Shown here: positions 35,626 to 44,783 of the stretch, piece by piece
Position numbering within the stretch: position 1 is the first letter of the stretch
Layout of the letters: each line of letters starts with the position of its first letter
NCBI RefSeq assembly: GCF_018131185.1
Contig: NZ_JAFCJE010000001.1
Location: 310,001 to 374,000 of the forward strand
DNA length: 64,000 bases
Reading direction: 5' to 3'
From: Bradyrhizobium diazoefficiens
GTDB lineage: Bacteria; Pseudomonadota; Alphaproteobacteria; Rhizobiales; Xanthobacteraceae
The notes under the pieces: generated by a model
What the model was told of the DNA's origin: nothing
Databases searched by the model: none
Seen by the model: only the letters and a program-made list of their open reading frames with translations
Program-made: the position numbers and the translations under genes

Positions 35626-36513
35626 GTGGATTGGGACCTCTGCAAGACCTTCGTCGCGGTGGCGGATACCGGCAGCTTCACGGCAGCGGCGCGGCGCCTG
35701 CACGCGAGCCACCCGACCGTCAGCCGAAAGATCGCGGCGCTGGAGGCGCAACTCGGCACCAAGCTGCTGGCCCGTGCTGCCGACGGCTTCGTGCTCACTG
35801 CCGATGGCCGTACTTTGCGCGAGCATGCCGAGGCAATGGCGGCTGCCGCGCTCCGCGCCGAGGCCGCCGTCGGCGCCGGCGGGCGCAAGGCGCGCGGCAC
35901 GGTCAAGCTGTCGATCGGGGCGACGCTGGCCTCACACTGGCTGATGCCCCGGCTGCACGCCTTTCTCAGCGCGCATGATCACATTCGCCTCGAGATCATC
36001 ACCCATCCGTTTCCGGCCAGCGTGCGGCGCCGGGAAGCCGACGTCGTGCTGCGGCCGCTCGACAGCGGCGAGGAAAATCTGGTCGGCCGCAAGATCGGCC
36101 GGCTCGGCACGGGCTTCTATGCCTCGCGCGACTATGCCGCGGGCCGGTCCCTGCCGGAGCGCAGCGGCGAGTGGAAGGGGCACAGCGTGATCGGCTTTGC
36201 CGACCAGGATTCCAACGCGCAGCTTGCACGATGGAGCGATGCGATCACCCGCCAGGGCACGGTCGTGATGCGCTGCTCCTCGCAGGGCGACATGCTCGCG
36301 GCCGTGCGCGCCGGGATCGGAATTTCCGCGCTGTCGTGCTTCGTCGCGGAAAGCTATCCCGACCTCATGCGCGTCGCGCCGCAGAAACTCGCCAGCGTGG
36401 CCGACCTGTGGCTGCTCGCGCATCCCGACCTCGTCGAGCTTCCTGCGGTACGGGCCGTGATCGACTTCGTGGCCGAATGCGCCCGCGCCGATCGCGAGCG
36501 GCTGCGCGGCTAG
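35626..36513 (+). CDS. LysR-family transcriptional regulator
   Basis: A 295-residue regulator starting with GTG at 35626 behind GGAG. The helix-turn-helix is at about 2-60 (FVAVADTGSFTAAARRLHASHPTVSRKIAALEAQLG read in order). A type II binding fold follows for the effector (about 88-290). It is divergent from the nitronate monooxygenase gene. The effector is unknown. Its last 4 bp overlap the stop of the convergent glycosylase gene. Confidence 0.9.
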   Translation: MDWDLCKTFVAVADTGSFTAAARRLHASHPTVSRKIAALEAQLGTKLLARAADGFVLTADGRTLREHAEAMAAAALRAEAAVGAGGRKARGTVKLSIGATLASHWLMPRLHAFLSAHDHIRLEIITHPFPASVRRREADVVLRPLDSGEENLVGRKIGRLGTGFYASRDYAAGRSLPERSGEWKGHSVIGFADQDSNAQLARWSDAITRQGTVVMRCSSQGDMLAAVRAGIGISALSCFVAESYPDLMRVAPQKLASVADLWLLAHPDLVELPAVRAVIDFVAECARADRERLRG

Positions 36514-37163
36514 TTTGACCCGGCGAGCACGCCTTCGCGCTTCTTCACCGCGCGATAATAGCTCCACCACAAATGCGCCGCCGCGCCGCGCAGGGGACGC
36601 CAGGGTTCGGCGAGCGGCGCCATCTGCTTCTCGGTCGGCCGCGCCTGGAGGCCGAGGCCGATCTTGATGGCCTCCTGTACGGCGAGGTCGCCGGCCGGCC
36701 AGGCATCGCCATGGCCGAGGCAGAACAGCAGATAGACGTCCGCGGTCCAGGGGCCGATGCCGGGCAGCGCAATCAGCGTATGATGCGCGGCGTCGGCATC
36801 TTCCTCGGCGAGCACGTCGAGGTTCAGCCGCTGCGCGCCGATCTCGCGTGCCAGATGCTTCAGCGTCTTGATCTTGGCGGCGGACAGGCCGAGCCGCCCC
36901 AGCCGGTCGGCGCGTGCGCGGCGCACGGCGTCATGGTCGAACGGGTCGAACGCCGCTGACAGTCGTCCCCAGATCGCCGCCGCGCTCGCGGTCGAGAGCT
37001 GCTGCCCGCAGACGATGTGGGCAAGACCCTCGAAACCCGGCTCGCGCCGCCGCAGCGCCGGCATGCCCGCCGTGGCCAGCACGGGTTTCAGGCGGGGATC
37101 GCGCTTGATCAGCGCGTGGACGGCCTCTTCGAGATCGGACTGGGTTTCGAGGTGGATGGTCAT
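36510..37163 (-). CDS. DNA-3-methyladenine glycosylase, AlkA-like HhH-GPD
   Basis: A 217-residue HhH-GPD base-excision glycosylase. The helix-hairpin-helix is in LIALPGIGPWTADVYLLF, including the catalytic Asp of PWTADV. HIVCGQQLSTASAAAI is the usual first core helix. Length matches the short bacterial 3-methyladenine glycosylase II. ATG at 37163 is chosen over GTG at 37169. It should remove alkylated purines from DNA. No ada-type neighbours are present. Confidence 0.88.
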   Translation of the reverse strand: MTIHLETQSDLEEAVHALIKRDPRLKPVLATAGMPALRRREPGFEGLAHIVCGQQLSTASAAAIWGRLSAAFDPFDHDAVRRARADRLGRLGLSAAKIKTLKHLAREIGAQRLNLDVLAEEDADAAHHTLIALPGIGPWTADVYLLFCLGHGDAWPAGDLAVQEAIKIGLGLQARPTEKQMAPLAEPWRPLRGAAAHLWWSYYRAVKKREGVLAGSN

Positions 37164-37177
37164 GGTCACTCAACTTG

Positions 37178-37322
37178 TCATGCGCGGGCTTGACCCGCGC
37201 ATCTATTATCCTACTCCGTCATTCCGGGGCGATGCGACGGGATCGCGCGAAGCGCGACCCGGACATCGAGCCCGGAATCTCGAGATTACGGGCTCGGTCC
37301 TTCGGTCCGCCTCGGAATGACA
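37178..37322. repeat. palindromic intergenic repeat cluster
   Basis: A short TGCGCGGGcttgaCCCGCGCA hairpin is followed by a GTCATTCCGGGGCG...CTCGGAATGAC unit with internal GCGCGaagCGCG arms. It lies between divergent genes (glycosylase and GluQ-RS), so it overlaps their promoter region. Confidence 0.75.
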
Positions 37323-37361
37323 GCTGTCGCGGCTACGCCCGGCCATGACGAGACTTATTAA

Positions 37362-38234
37362 ATGGCACCACCCGTTTTCCGATTTGCCCCGAGCCCGAAC
37401 GGCCTTCTGCATCTCGGCCACGCCTATTCCGCGCTGCTCAACTTCGAGCGCGCGCGGGAGACCGGCGGGCGGCTGTTGCTGCGGATCGAGGACATCGACA
37501 CCGCGCGCTGTCGGCCGGAATTCGAGGCGGCGATCGACGAGGATCTCGCCTGGCTCGGGATCGATTGGGAGACACCGGTGCGGCGGCAGTCGGAGCATCT
37601 CGCCGACTATCGCGCCGCGCTGGACCGGCTGTCCGCGCTTGGCCTCGTCTATCCCGCCTTCGAAAGCCGCGCCGAGATCGCAAAGCTCGTCGCCGCGCGG
37701 GAGGCCGATGGCCCGTGGCCGCGTGATCCCGATGGCGCGCCGCTCTATCCCGGCGATTCCAAATCGCTGCCTGCCGGTGAGCGGTCGCGGCTAATTGCGT
37801 CAGGCGCGCCCTACGCGTTGCGGCTGGACATGGCAGCCGCTTGTCAGCGCGTCACCGGCCTGAGCTGGAATGAACTGGGCGAGGGCTCCCAGCGCGAGCG
37901 CGGCATCGTCCCTGCACGCCCTGAGGCGTGGGGAGACGTGATCCTGGCCCGCAAGGAGACGCCGACCAGCTACCATCTGTCTGTTGTCGTCGATGACGCG
38001 CTCCAGGGCGTCAGTGAGATCGTGCGGGGCCAGGACCTGTTTCACGCGACATCCGTGCACCGCCTCATCCAGGTTCTGCTCGGCCTGCCGGAACCCGCCT
38101 ACCGCCATCACCGGCTGATTTGCGACGGCGAGGGCCGGAAGCTGTCAAAATCGAGCCGGTCGACGGGTCTGCGCGAATTGCGCGCGGCCGGCATCACGCC
38201 GTCAGGCATCCGTCGGCTGGTCGGATTAGGTTAA
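37362..38234 (+). CDS. gluQ: glutamyl-Q tRNA(Asp) synthetase
   Basis: A 290-residue class I synthetase catalytic core without an anticodon-binding domain, which is the GluQ-RS pattern. RFAPSPNGLLHLGHA holds the HIGH-type motif, and KLSKSSRS the KMSKS motif. It glutamylates queuosine in tRNA(Asp). The zinc-binding Cys pair of the E. coli enzyme (CxC after VY) is replaced here by YPAFESR, so zinc is probably not bound. It is monocistronic. Confidence 0.88.
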   Translation: MAPPVFRFAPSPNGLLHLGHAYSALLNFERARETGGRLLLRIEDIDTARCRPEFEAAIDEDLAWLGIDWETPVRRQSEHLADYRAALDRLSALGLVYPAFESRAEIAKLVAAREADGPWPRDPDGAPLYPGDSKSLPAGERSRLIASGAPYALRLDMAAACQRVTGLSWNELGEGSQRERGIVPARPEAWGDVILARKETPTSYHLSVVVDDALQGVSEIVRGQDLFHATSVHRLIQVLLGLPEPAYRHHRLICDGEGRKLSKSSRSTGLRELRAAGITPSGIRRLVGLG

Positions 38235-38338
38235 GTTTCTCTGGGGGTTAGCTAAACGCCGCCGTGACTCCGGGGGTTCCGCCGTGCCATGCTTGGCCGA
38301 CAGCGCGGGGTTCGAAGGGGATACTTCGAAGGGGAGTC

Positions 38339-39601
38339 ATGGCGGCGAAGAAGCGCGCAGCGCGTACCACGCGGACGTCTAAGCGGCCGCCTCGGAAGCG
38401 GTCCGGGTCGGTCGCTCCGTTGCGCAAGCGCAGCACCAAGCAGGTCGCGCCGGATGTGGTCCAGGCGGCGCTCGCCGCCTTTGCCCATGAGGTTCGTACC
38501 CCCCTGACCGGCATCCTGGCGATCAGCGACCTGCTCGCGACCTCCGATCTCGGCGAACGGGAACGGCGCTGGGCCGACACCATCAAGGCCGGTGCCGAGC
38601 ATCTGGCGAGCCTTGCCACGTTGTTCGTGGATGCCGCCAGGACCGGCAAGGGTGCGGGGAAGGGGGGAAGCGCGCTGCGACAGGATCTGTTCGACCTGCG
38701 AACGCTTGCCCGCAATGCCGGCGATTCGCTGGCCGGCCGGGCTGCGGCCAAGGGACTGAAGGCCGAGGTCGAAATCTCCGGAAAGCTTCCGGGGCTGGTG
38801 GTCGGCGACCCCGTCCGCCTGCGCGCCGCGCTCGAGAATCTGATCGACAATGCCGTGAAGTTCACCGATCAGGGCGGCGTGGCGCTCGCTGTCGCGCCGT
38901 GGCGGCCCGTCAAGGGCAAAGCCAGGGCCAGGGTGGGCGTTGCTTTCGCGGTGTCCGACAGCGGCATCGGCCTGACCATGGCCGAGATCAAGCGGTTGTT
39001 CCGTCCGTTCACCCAGGCCAACGTCACCATCGCCTCGCGCTTCGGCGGCGCCGGCCTGGGTCTGTCCTCGGTCAAGCAATTGGCGCGCGCGATGGGCGGC
39101 GACATCACTGTCGCGCTGCGGCGCGGCGGCGGTGCCACCTTTACGCTGACGGTGTCGCTCGATGGGGCAGGACCGCGCAAATCCCGCAAGACGAAGGGTG
39201 ACACGGACGCAGATGCGGTCGCGGCGCTACGCGTCCTCAGCGTCGAGGACAATCCGTTCGGACGCGTCGTGCTCAACACCATTCTGACCGAGCTCGGCCA
39301 TCACGCCGAGTTCATCGGGCGCGGCGAGGACGCCGTGAACCGGCTGGAGCAGGGCGCGTTCGATGCGGTGCTGATGGACATGGTGCTGCCGGGGATCGAC
39401 GGCGTCGAGGCGATCAGGCGGATCCGCACGATGCCGGCGCCGCTGGCCCGGATCCCGATCATCGGCGTTTCCGGACGGGGTGAGGACGAGGTGGCCTCGC
39501 GCGAGGCCGGCGCCGACGCCTTCCTGGTCAAGCCTGTGTCTCCGCGGGCGCTAGCGACTGCGCTGCTTGAAGCGACACGCCGTGAGGAAGCCGCGACTTG
39601 A
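38339..39601 (+). CDS. soluble hybrid histidine kinase (HisKA-HATPase-REC)
   Basis: A 420-residue protein with no membrane or sensor domain. A Lys/Arg-rich N-terminus (1-35) leads into HisKA (His50 in FAHEVRTPLTG). HATPase_c has the N box ALENLIDNAVKF, G1 SDSGIGL and G2 FGGAGLGLSSV. A C-terminal receiver has phospho-acceptor Asp347 in LMDMVLPG. AAGGGGAG precedes the ATG at 38339. Its last 74 bp overlap the end of the convergent YihY gene. The input signal is unknown. Confidence 0.88.
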   Translation: MAAKKRAARTTRTSKRPPRKRSGSVAPLRKRSTKQVAPDVVQAALAAFAHEVRTPLTGILAISDLLATSDLGERERRWADTIKAGAEHLASLATLFVDAARTGKGAGKGGSALRQDLFDLRTLARNAGDSLAGRAAAKGLKAEVEISGKLPGLVVGDPVRLRAALENLIDNAVKFTDQGGVALAVAPWRPVKGKARARVGVAFAVSDSGIGLTMAEIKRLFRPFTQANVTIASRFGGAGLGLSSVKQLARAMGGDITVALRRGGGATFTLTVSLDGAGPRKSRKTKGDTDADAVAALRVLSVEDNPFGRVVLNTILTELGHHAEFIGRGEDAVNRLEQGAFDAVLMDMVLPGIDGVEAIRRIRTMPAPLARIPIIGVSGRGEDEVASREAGADAFLVKPVSPRALATALLEATRREEAAT

Positions 39602-40421
39602 TGATGGCGGCGTTGAGTTCCCCGCCGTAAACGAAGATCGCGGCGATGAAGTACAGAAACACCAGCGCGATGATCACCGAGGCGAGCCCCGCATACATCG
39701 TCACGTAGTTGTTGGCGAAGCGGGCCAGATATTGTCCGAATACGACGCTGGAGATCAGCGAGGCCACGATGGTGAAGACGATGCCGGGCAGGATCTGGAG
39801 GAAACTGCGCCGTCCTGCCGGCAGCCAGGCATGCAGGATGATCAGCGCCACCACCAGCGCGCCAATGGTGATGCCGTAGCGCAGCCAAGTGAGGATGCTT
39901 TCATTCGACTCGACGAACAGCGGGATATGGCGTCGCGCCGCTTCGATCAGGAGCGGACCGAGCACGATCAGGAACGCCATGGCGAGCGCGGTGAAAGCTG
40001 CGATCAACGTGTAAGCAATCGATTCCAGCCGCAGCCAGTACCAGCGCCGCATCTCCACCACCGCATAGGCGCGGTTGAGCGCAACCCGGAGCGCCTCGAC
40101 GCCGTTGGAGGCGAAATAGACCGACAGCGCCGCGCCGATGGTCAGAATGCCGGTGCGGGTCGTGGTCAGCACATCGTGAACCTCGCCCGAGATCGAATCC
40201 GCGACCTGCTTGGGCCAGATCTGCAACATCAGGCTGGCGGCCTGGTCGGCGAGTTCCTTGGAGCCGAAAAAGCCGGCGAGCGAGGTCAGCACGATCAGGA
40301 ACGGGAACAGCGCCATCAGCGTCGATAGCGCGATATGGCTCGCGATCGCCCAGCCGTCATCGGCCAGGAACGTGTAGAACGCGTCCTCCACCACGACGTA
40401 GATGTAGCGGATCGCTTTCAT
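39528..40421 (-). CDS. YihY/BrkB-family inner membrane protein
   Basis: A 297-residue membrane protein with six helices: DGWAIASHIALSTLMALFPFLIVL at the start, SNGVEALRVALNRAYAV in the loop, and the final FLYFIAAIFVYGGELNAAII. This is the YihY/virulence factor BrkB family, once wrongly called RNase BN. Function is unproven. The gene ends inside the 3' end of the hybrid kinase gene, an antisense overlap of 74 bp. Confidence 0.88.
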   Translation of the reverse strand: MKAIRYIYVVVEDAFYTFLADDGWAIASHIALSTLMALFPFLIVLTSLAGFFGSKELADQAASLMLQIWPKQVADSISGEVHDVLTTTRTGILTIGAALSVYFASNGVEALRVALNRAYAVVEMRRWYWLRLESIAYTLIAAFTALAMAFLIVLGPLLIEAARRHIPLFVESNESILTWLRYGITIGALVVALIILHAWLPAGRRSFLQILPGIVFTIVASLISSVVFGQYLARFANNYVTMYAGLASVIIALVFLYFIAAIFVYGGELNAAIIKSRLPHGVSLQAAQSLAPAETQA

Positions 40422-40559
40422 GCGCGACCTACAAGACGGGTGCCGCTCGCGCGCGCCGTGCGCGGGGAGAGGTGAGGGGAGGCGAGCGGCGCAAATCGGA
40501 GGTCATCTCGCTACCTTCTGACATTATTCCCCCAAAAGCCAGATCGTGAAGCACCTCGC

Positions 40560-40688
40560 CGTCATTCCGGGGCGCGCGAAGCGCGAGCCCGAAATCCATC
40601 TCGCCGCAGCGCAAGTCGCGCGATGGATTCCGGGCTCGATGCGCCGGGCCTCGCTTTGCTCGGTCCCGCCGCATCGCCCCGGAATGAC
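40560..40688. repeat. palindromic intergenic repeat
   Basis: CGTCATTCCGGGGCG (start) and CGCCCCGGAATGACG (end) form the outer stem. Inner arms include GCGCGaaGCGCG and the pair GAAATCCATC/GATGGATTC. It is the same family as the units at 29644 and 37178. It ends 46 bp upstream of the HIG1 gene. Confidence 0.8.
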
Positions 40689-40733
40689 GCTCGGGAGATG
40701 GCGGACCGGCGCGCACGGTGTTATCACCCCCCA

Positions 40734-40928
40734 ATGGCATCTATCCTCACTACTTTCATCCTGCCGATCGCGGTCGGCGCCGTGGCGTTGGTGCTGCTGC
40801 TCGGTCTCATCAACATGATGCGCGGCGGCTCGCCCAACACCTCGCAGAAGCTGATGCGCTGGCGCGTACTGCTTCAGTTCGTGGCGATCGTCATCGCGAT
40901 GGCTGCTGTCTGGGCGATGGGGCGCTGA
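40734..40928 (+). CDS. twin-transmembrane HIG1-domain protein
   Basis: A 64-residue protein: helix 1 at about 5-27 (FILPIAVGAVALVLLLGLIN), a short loop NMMRGGSPNTSQKLMRWRV, helix 2 at about 45-62. The loop and the RWRVLLQ entry fit HIG1_N proteins, which in mitochondria associate with respiratory supercomplexes. It is 1 bp from the adenosyltransferase gene, so it is co-transcribed with it. Confidence 0.8.
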   Translation: MASILTTFILPIAVGAVALVLLLGLINMMRGGSPNTSQKLMRWRVLLQFVAIVIAMAAVWAMGR

Positions 40929-40929
40929 C

Positions 40930-41502
40930 ATGGTCACGTTGAACCGCATCTACACGAAGACCGGCGACGACGGCACCACGGCGCTTGGAACCGGCGAGCG
41001 GCGTCCGAAATACGATCGTCGCATCGAGGCCTATGGCACCGTCGACGAGACCAACGCTGCCATCGGCGTCGTCAGGCTCCATACCGGCGACATGCCCGAG
41101 CTCGACGCGATGCTCGGCCGGATCCAGAACGACCTGTTCGATCTTGGTGCCGATCTCGCGGTGCCCGAGCGCGAAGGCAAAGCGGAGCGGCTGCGGGTGG
41201 TTGCGAGCCAGGTCGAGCGGCTCGAACGCGACATCGATGCGCTCAACGATAAGCTCGCGCCGTTGACCTCCTTCGTGCTTCCCGGCGGCACGCCGGCCGC
41301 CGCCTATCTCCACGTCGCGCGCACGATATGCCGCAGGGCGGAACGCGTGATCGTGGAACTGGCGGCCCGTCCGGGCGAGCCGGTCAGCACGGCTGGCATC
41401 CATTATATGAATCGCCTGTCGGACTTCCTGTTCGTGGCCAGCCGAGCCGCCAATGGCAATGGTGCCGGCGACGTGCTCTGGGTTCCGGGCCAGAACCGCT
41501 GA
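40930..41502 (+). CDS. cob(I)yrinic acid a,c-diamide/cobalamin adenosyltransferase, PduO type
   Basis: A 190-residue adenosyltransferase. RIYTKTGDDGTTALG (about 5-19) is the ATP-binding N-terminus, DETNAAIGV follows, and RTICRRAERVIVEL is the helix signature with the conserved Arg/Glu. It transfers adenosyl from ATP to cob(I)alamin to make coenzyme B12. It follows the HIG1 gene by 1 bp and precedes etfB by 126 bp. Confidence 0.92.
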   Translation: MVTLNRIYTKTGDDGTTALGTGERRPKYDRRIEAYGTVDETNAAIGVVRLHTGDMPELDAMLGRIQNDLFDLGADLAVPEREGKAERLRVVASQVERLERDIDALNDKLAPLTSFVLPGGTPAAAYLHVARTICRRAERVIVELAARPGEPVSTAGIHYMNRLSDFLFVASRAANGNGAGDVLWVPGQNR

Positions 41503-41628
41503 CCCATCGAGCGGCCGCATTTCAGAAGGCCAAAATTAGGCCCGTTCGCGCGTTGACCGGGGCAGATCAGGCCTTTAGGTTCCGCGCCAGTTGATAACCC
41601 CCCTCCCAAATTGAGTGAAAGAGGATCG

Positions 41629-42378
41629 ATGAAGGTCTTAGTGCCGGTAAAGCGGGTGGTCGATTACAACGTCAAGGTCCGCGTCAAGGGCGATGGATCG
41701 GGCGTTGAACTCGCCAACGTCAAGATGTCGATGAACCCGTTCGACGAAATCGCGGTCGAGGAAGCGCTGCGCCTGAAGGAAGCCGGCAAGGCCACTGAGG
41801 TCGTGGTGGTCTCCATTGGACCGGCGCAGGCGTCGGAGACGATCCGCACCGGTCTTGCCATGGGCGCCGATCGCGGCATCCTGGTGAAGGCCGAGGGCAG
41901 CGTCGAGCCGCTCGCGGTTGCCAAGATCCTGAAGAAGGTTGCGGATGAAGAGCAGCCCGGCCTGATCATCCTCGGCAAGCAGGCGATCGACGACGACTCG
42001 AACCAGACCGGCCAGATGCTGGCTGCGCTGCTCGGCTGGTCGCAGGCGACGTTTGCCTCGAAGCTCGAGGTCGAAGGTTCTGACTTCAAGGTCACCCGCG
42101 AAGTCGACGGCGGCCTGCAGACCGTCAAGCTGAAGGGACCGGCGATCGTCACCACCGATCTGCGTCTCAACGAGCCGCGCTATGCCTCGCTGCCCAACAT
42201 CATGAAGGCCAAGAAGAAGCCGATCGCGGAGAAGACCGTCGCCGATTACGGCGTCGATGTTGCCGCGCGTCTCGAGGTTCTCAAGACGACGGAGCCGGCC
42301 GGCCGCAAGGCGGGCGTCAAGGTCAAGGACGTCGCCGAGCTGGTGTCGAAACTCAAGAACGAAGCCGGGGTGCTCTGA
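41629..42378 (+). CDS. etfB: electron transfer flavoprotein beta subunit
   Basis: A 249-residue ETF beta subunit beginning [19 protein letters not shown]. The signature [20 protein letters not shown] and the AMP-binding [19 protein letters not shown] are present. It accepts electrons from acyl-CoA and related dehydrogenases. GAAAGAGG precedes the ATG at 41629. Its stop overlaps the etfA start (TGATG), giving equal expression of the two subunits. Confidence 0.94.
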   Translation: MKVLVPVKRVVDYNVKVRVKGDGSGVELANVKMSMNPFDEIAVEEALRLKEAGKATEVVVVSIGPAQASETIRTGLAMGADRGILVKAEGSVEPLAVAKILKKVADEEQPGLIILGKQAIDDDSNQTGQMLAALLGWSQATFASKLEVEGSDFKVTREVDGGLQTVKLKGPAIVTTDLRLNEPRYASLPNIMKAKKKPIAEKTVADYGVDVAARLEVLKTTEPAGRKAGVKVKDVAELVSKLKNEAGVL

Positions 42379-43322
42379 TGACGACGCTTCTCATTGCCGA
42401 ACACGACAACGCGTCGCTCAAGGATGCGACCAACAAGGCCCTCACCGCGGCCGCCGCGCTCGGCGCGGATGTCGAGGTGCTGGTCGCTGGCCAGAACGCA
42501 AAGGCCGCAGGCGACGCCGCCGCCAAGCTTGCCGGCGTGAAGAAGGTGCTGCTCGCCGACGGCGACCTCTATGCGCACGATCTCGCCGAGCCGCTGGCCG
42601 CGCTGATCGTCTCGCTGGCTCCCGGCTATGACGCGATCGTCGCGCCCGCGACCTCGCGCTTCAAGAACGTGATGCCGCGTGTCGCGGCCCTGCTCGACGT
42701 CATGCAGGTGTCGGAGATCACCAAGGTGGTCGCGCCCGACACCTATGAGCGTCCGATCTATGCCGGCAACGCCATCCAGACGGTGAAGTCCAAGGACGCC
42801 AAGAAGGTCATTACGGTGCGGACCTCCACCTTCGCCGCAGCAGGCGAAGACGGCAGCGCCGCGGTCGAGAGCGTCGCGGCGGCGGCCGATCCCGGCCTGT
42901 CGTCCTTCGTCGGCGAGGAGGTCGCCAAGAGCGACCGTCCCGAACTGACCTCGGCCAAGATCATCGTCTCCGGTGGCCGCGCCATGCAGAGCCGCGAGAA
43001 CTTTGCCAAATACATCGAGCCGCTCGCCGACAAGCTTGGGGCCGGTGTCGGCGCCTCGCGCGCGGCGGTCGATGCCGGCTATGCGCCGAACGACTGGCAG
43101 GTCGGCCAGACCGGCAAGGTCGTGGCCCCCGAGCTCTATGTTGCCGTAGGCATTTCCGGCGCGATCCAGCATCTGGCCGGCATGAAGGACTCCAAGGTGA
43201 TCGTTGCGATCAACAAGGACGAGGACGCGCCGATCTTCCAGGTTGCCGATTACGGTCTGGTCGCCGACCTCTACCAGGCGGTTCCGGAGCTGACGGCCGA
43301 ACTCGGCAAGCTCGGCAAGTAA
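42378..43322 (+). CDS. etfA: electron transfer flavoprotein alpha subunit
   Basis: A 314-residue ETF alpha subunit. The FAD-binding C-terminal half carries [35 protein letters not shown], and [18 protein letters not shown]. With etfB it passes electrons to ETF:ubiquinone oxidoreductase. The gene is followed 10 bp later by a perfect 15-bp terminator stem, so the etf unit ends here. Confidence 0.94.
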   Translation: MTTLLIAEHDNASLKDATNKALTAAAALGADVEVLVAGQNAKAAGDAAAKLAGVKKVLLADGDLYAHDLAEPLAALIVSLAPGYDAIVAPATSRFKNVMPRVAALLDVMQVSEITKVVAPDTYERPIYAGNAIQTVKSKDAKKVITVRTSTFAAAGEDGSAAVESVAAAADPGLSSFVGEEVAKSDRPELTSAKIIVSGGRAMQSRENFAKYIEPLADKLGAGVGASRAAVDAGYAPNDWQVGQTGKVVAPELYVAVGISGAIQHLAGMKDSKVIVAINKDEDAPIFQVADYGLVADLYQAVPELTAELGKLGK

Positions 43323-43332
43323 AACGAGCCAA

Positions 43333-43369
43333 AAACACCGGCCGGAGCTATAAACTCCGGCCGGTGTTT
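43333..43369 (+). terminator. rho-independent terminator of etfBA
   Basis: AAACACCGGCCGGAG (43333-43347), loop CTATAAA, then CTCCGGCCGGTGTTT (43355-43369): a perfect 15-bp stem. The A-rich 5' side and T-rich 3' side allow it to work in both directions. Confidence 0.88.
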
Positions 43370-43513
43370 CATTTCTGAGGCGTTTTCTTTGGCGTGGGGC
43401 ACGCCTTGGAGGCGATCCAATCTAGGTTTCGAGCCAAGGTTCTGATTAAATCGGACCTCCCGGCTCTGGGGATAGGCAGGCGCGACATGCGCGCCGTTCC
43501 GGTGGATGACAAG

Positions 43514-44395
43514 ATGGCGGCAGTGATCAAGAAGGTCGGCGTGATCGGCGCGGGGCAGATGGGCAGCGGCATCGCGCATGTTGCGGCGCTGGCCGGCTTC
43601 GACGTGGTGCTCAACGACATCTCGGCCGACCGCCTGAAGTCGGGCATGGCCACCATCAACGGCAATCTGGCGCGACAGGTTTCCAAGAAGGCCGTCTCCG
43701 AAGACGACAAGGCCAAGGCGATGGCGCGCATCACGCCCGCCGAGAAGCTGGACGACCTCGCCGATTGCGACCTCGTGATCGAGACCGCGGTCGAGAAGGA
43801 AGAGGTCAAGCGCAAGATCTTCCACGAGCTTTGCGCGGTGTTGAAGCCGGAGGCGATCGTGGCCTCCGATACCTCGTCGATCTCGATCACGCGGCTCGCC
43901 GCTGCGACCGACCGCCCCGAGCGCTTCATCGGCATTCACTTCATGAATCCGGTGCCGTTGATGGAGCTGGTGGAACTGATCCGGGGCATCGCCACCGACG
44001 ACCAGACCTTCGAGGCGTCCAAGGAATTCGTCGCCAAGCTCGGCAAGCAGGTCGCGGTCTCCGAGGATTTCCCGGCCTTCATCGTCAACCGCATCCTGCT
44101 GCCGATGATCAACGAGGCGATCTACACGCTGTATGAAGGCGTCGGCAATGTCGAGGCGATCGACGCGGCGATGAAGCTCGGGGCGCACCATCCGATGGGC
44201 CCGCTCGAGCTTGCCGATTTCATCGGCCTCGATACCTGCCTTTCCATCATGCAGGTGCTGCACGAGGGCCTGGCCGACTCCAAATACCGCCCGTGCCCGC
44301 TGCTGGTGAAATACGTCGAGGCCGGCTGGCTCGGCCGCAAGACCCAGCGCGGCTTCTACGACTACCGCGGTGCCAAGCCGGTTCCGACGAGGTAA
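43514..44395 (+). CDS. hbd: 3-hydroxybutyryl-CoA dehydrogenase
   Basis: A 293-residue NAD-dependent dehydrogenase. The Rossmann motif is VGVIGAGQMGSGIAHV at the start. The active-site His is in FIGIHFMNPVPLMELVE, with SEDFPAFIVNRIL and the final HPMGPLELADFIGLD. It oxidises 3-hydroxyacyl-CoA in butyrate and PHB-type metabolism. The ATG at 43514 gives the usual family length; longer upstream reading is not needed. Placement after etfBA fits acyl-CoA oxidation, but it has its own transcript. Confidence 0.9.
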   Translation: MAAVIKKVGVIGAGQMGSGIAHVAALAGFDVVLNDISADRLKSGMATINGNLARQVSKKAVSEDDKAKAMARITPAEKLDDLADCDLVIETAVEKEEVKRKIFHELCAVLKPEAIVASDTSSISITRLAAATDRPERFIGIHFMNPVPLMELVELIRGIATDDQTFEASKEFVAKLGKQVAVSEDFPAFIVNRILLPMINEAIYTLYEGVGNVEAIDAAMKLGAHHPMGPLELADFIGLDTCLSIMQVLHEGLADSKYRPCPLLVKYVEAGWLGRKTQRGFYDYRGAKPVPTR

Positions 44396-44407
44396 GGCGG
44401 CGGTTCC

Positions 44408-44502
44408 GTAGGGCGGCCAGAGGCGCAAAGCGCCGTGCCCACGATATCTCTTCGATCACACGATGGGTTTGGCGGGCACGCTTCGCTTTGCCCACCCTCC
44501 GG
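44408..44502. repeat. intergenic inverted repeat (gggtgggcaaag type)
   Basis: The left part AGGGCGGCCAGAGGCGCAAAG contains GGCGCAAAGCGCC. The right part GGCGGGCACGCTTCGCTTTG continues into CCCACCCTCC. A GTGCCCAC/GGCGGGCAC pairing joins the two. A different family from the cattccgggg units, also recalled from Bradyrhizobium intergenic DNA. Confidence 0.65.
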
Positions 44503-44588
44503 CACTTTTGCCGTGGAGCGGCTCTGTGACATTTCATGTCGCGTTAACCTCTCGCGCCTAGGTTACGGCCGGTAAGAGGGTTCGCGTA

Positions 44589-44783
44589 ATGGACATGATG
44601 GCAATGGTCAGCACCATGCTGGCCGCTCAGCAAGGCGCGCTGCAGTCGAATATTGCGGCGACGCTGACCAAGCAGAACGCGGATATGGAGAAATCCACCG
44701 TCCTGACGCTGATGGGTGCCGGTCAGCCTTCGCTGGCCAATGTCGGTGCCGGCGTCGGCGGCAACCTCAACGTCACCGCTTAA
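44589..44783 (+). CDS. YjfB-like small protein (putative motility protein family)
   Basis: A 64-residue protein starting MDMMAMVSTMLAAQQGALQ, predicted helical, with a Gly/Val-rich end LANVGAGVGGNLNVTA. Length and pattern fit the YjfB/PF14070 family, named putative motility protein without known mechanism. GTAAGAGG lies upstream. No flagellar or chemotaxis gene is near. It converges on tlpA, with the two stops overlapping by 4 bp. Confidence 0.6.
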   Translation: MDMMAMVSTMLAAQQGALQSNIAATLTKQNADMEKSTVLTLMGAGQPSLANVGAGVGGNLNVTA

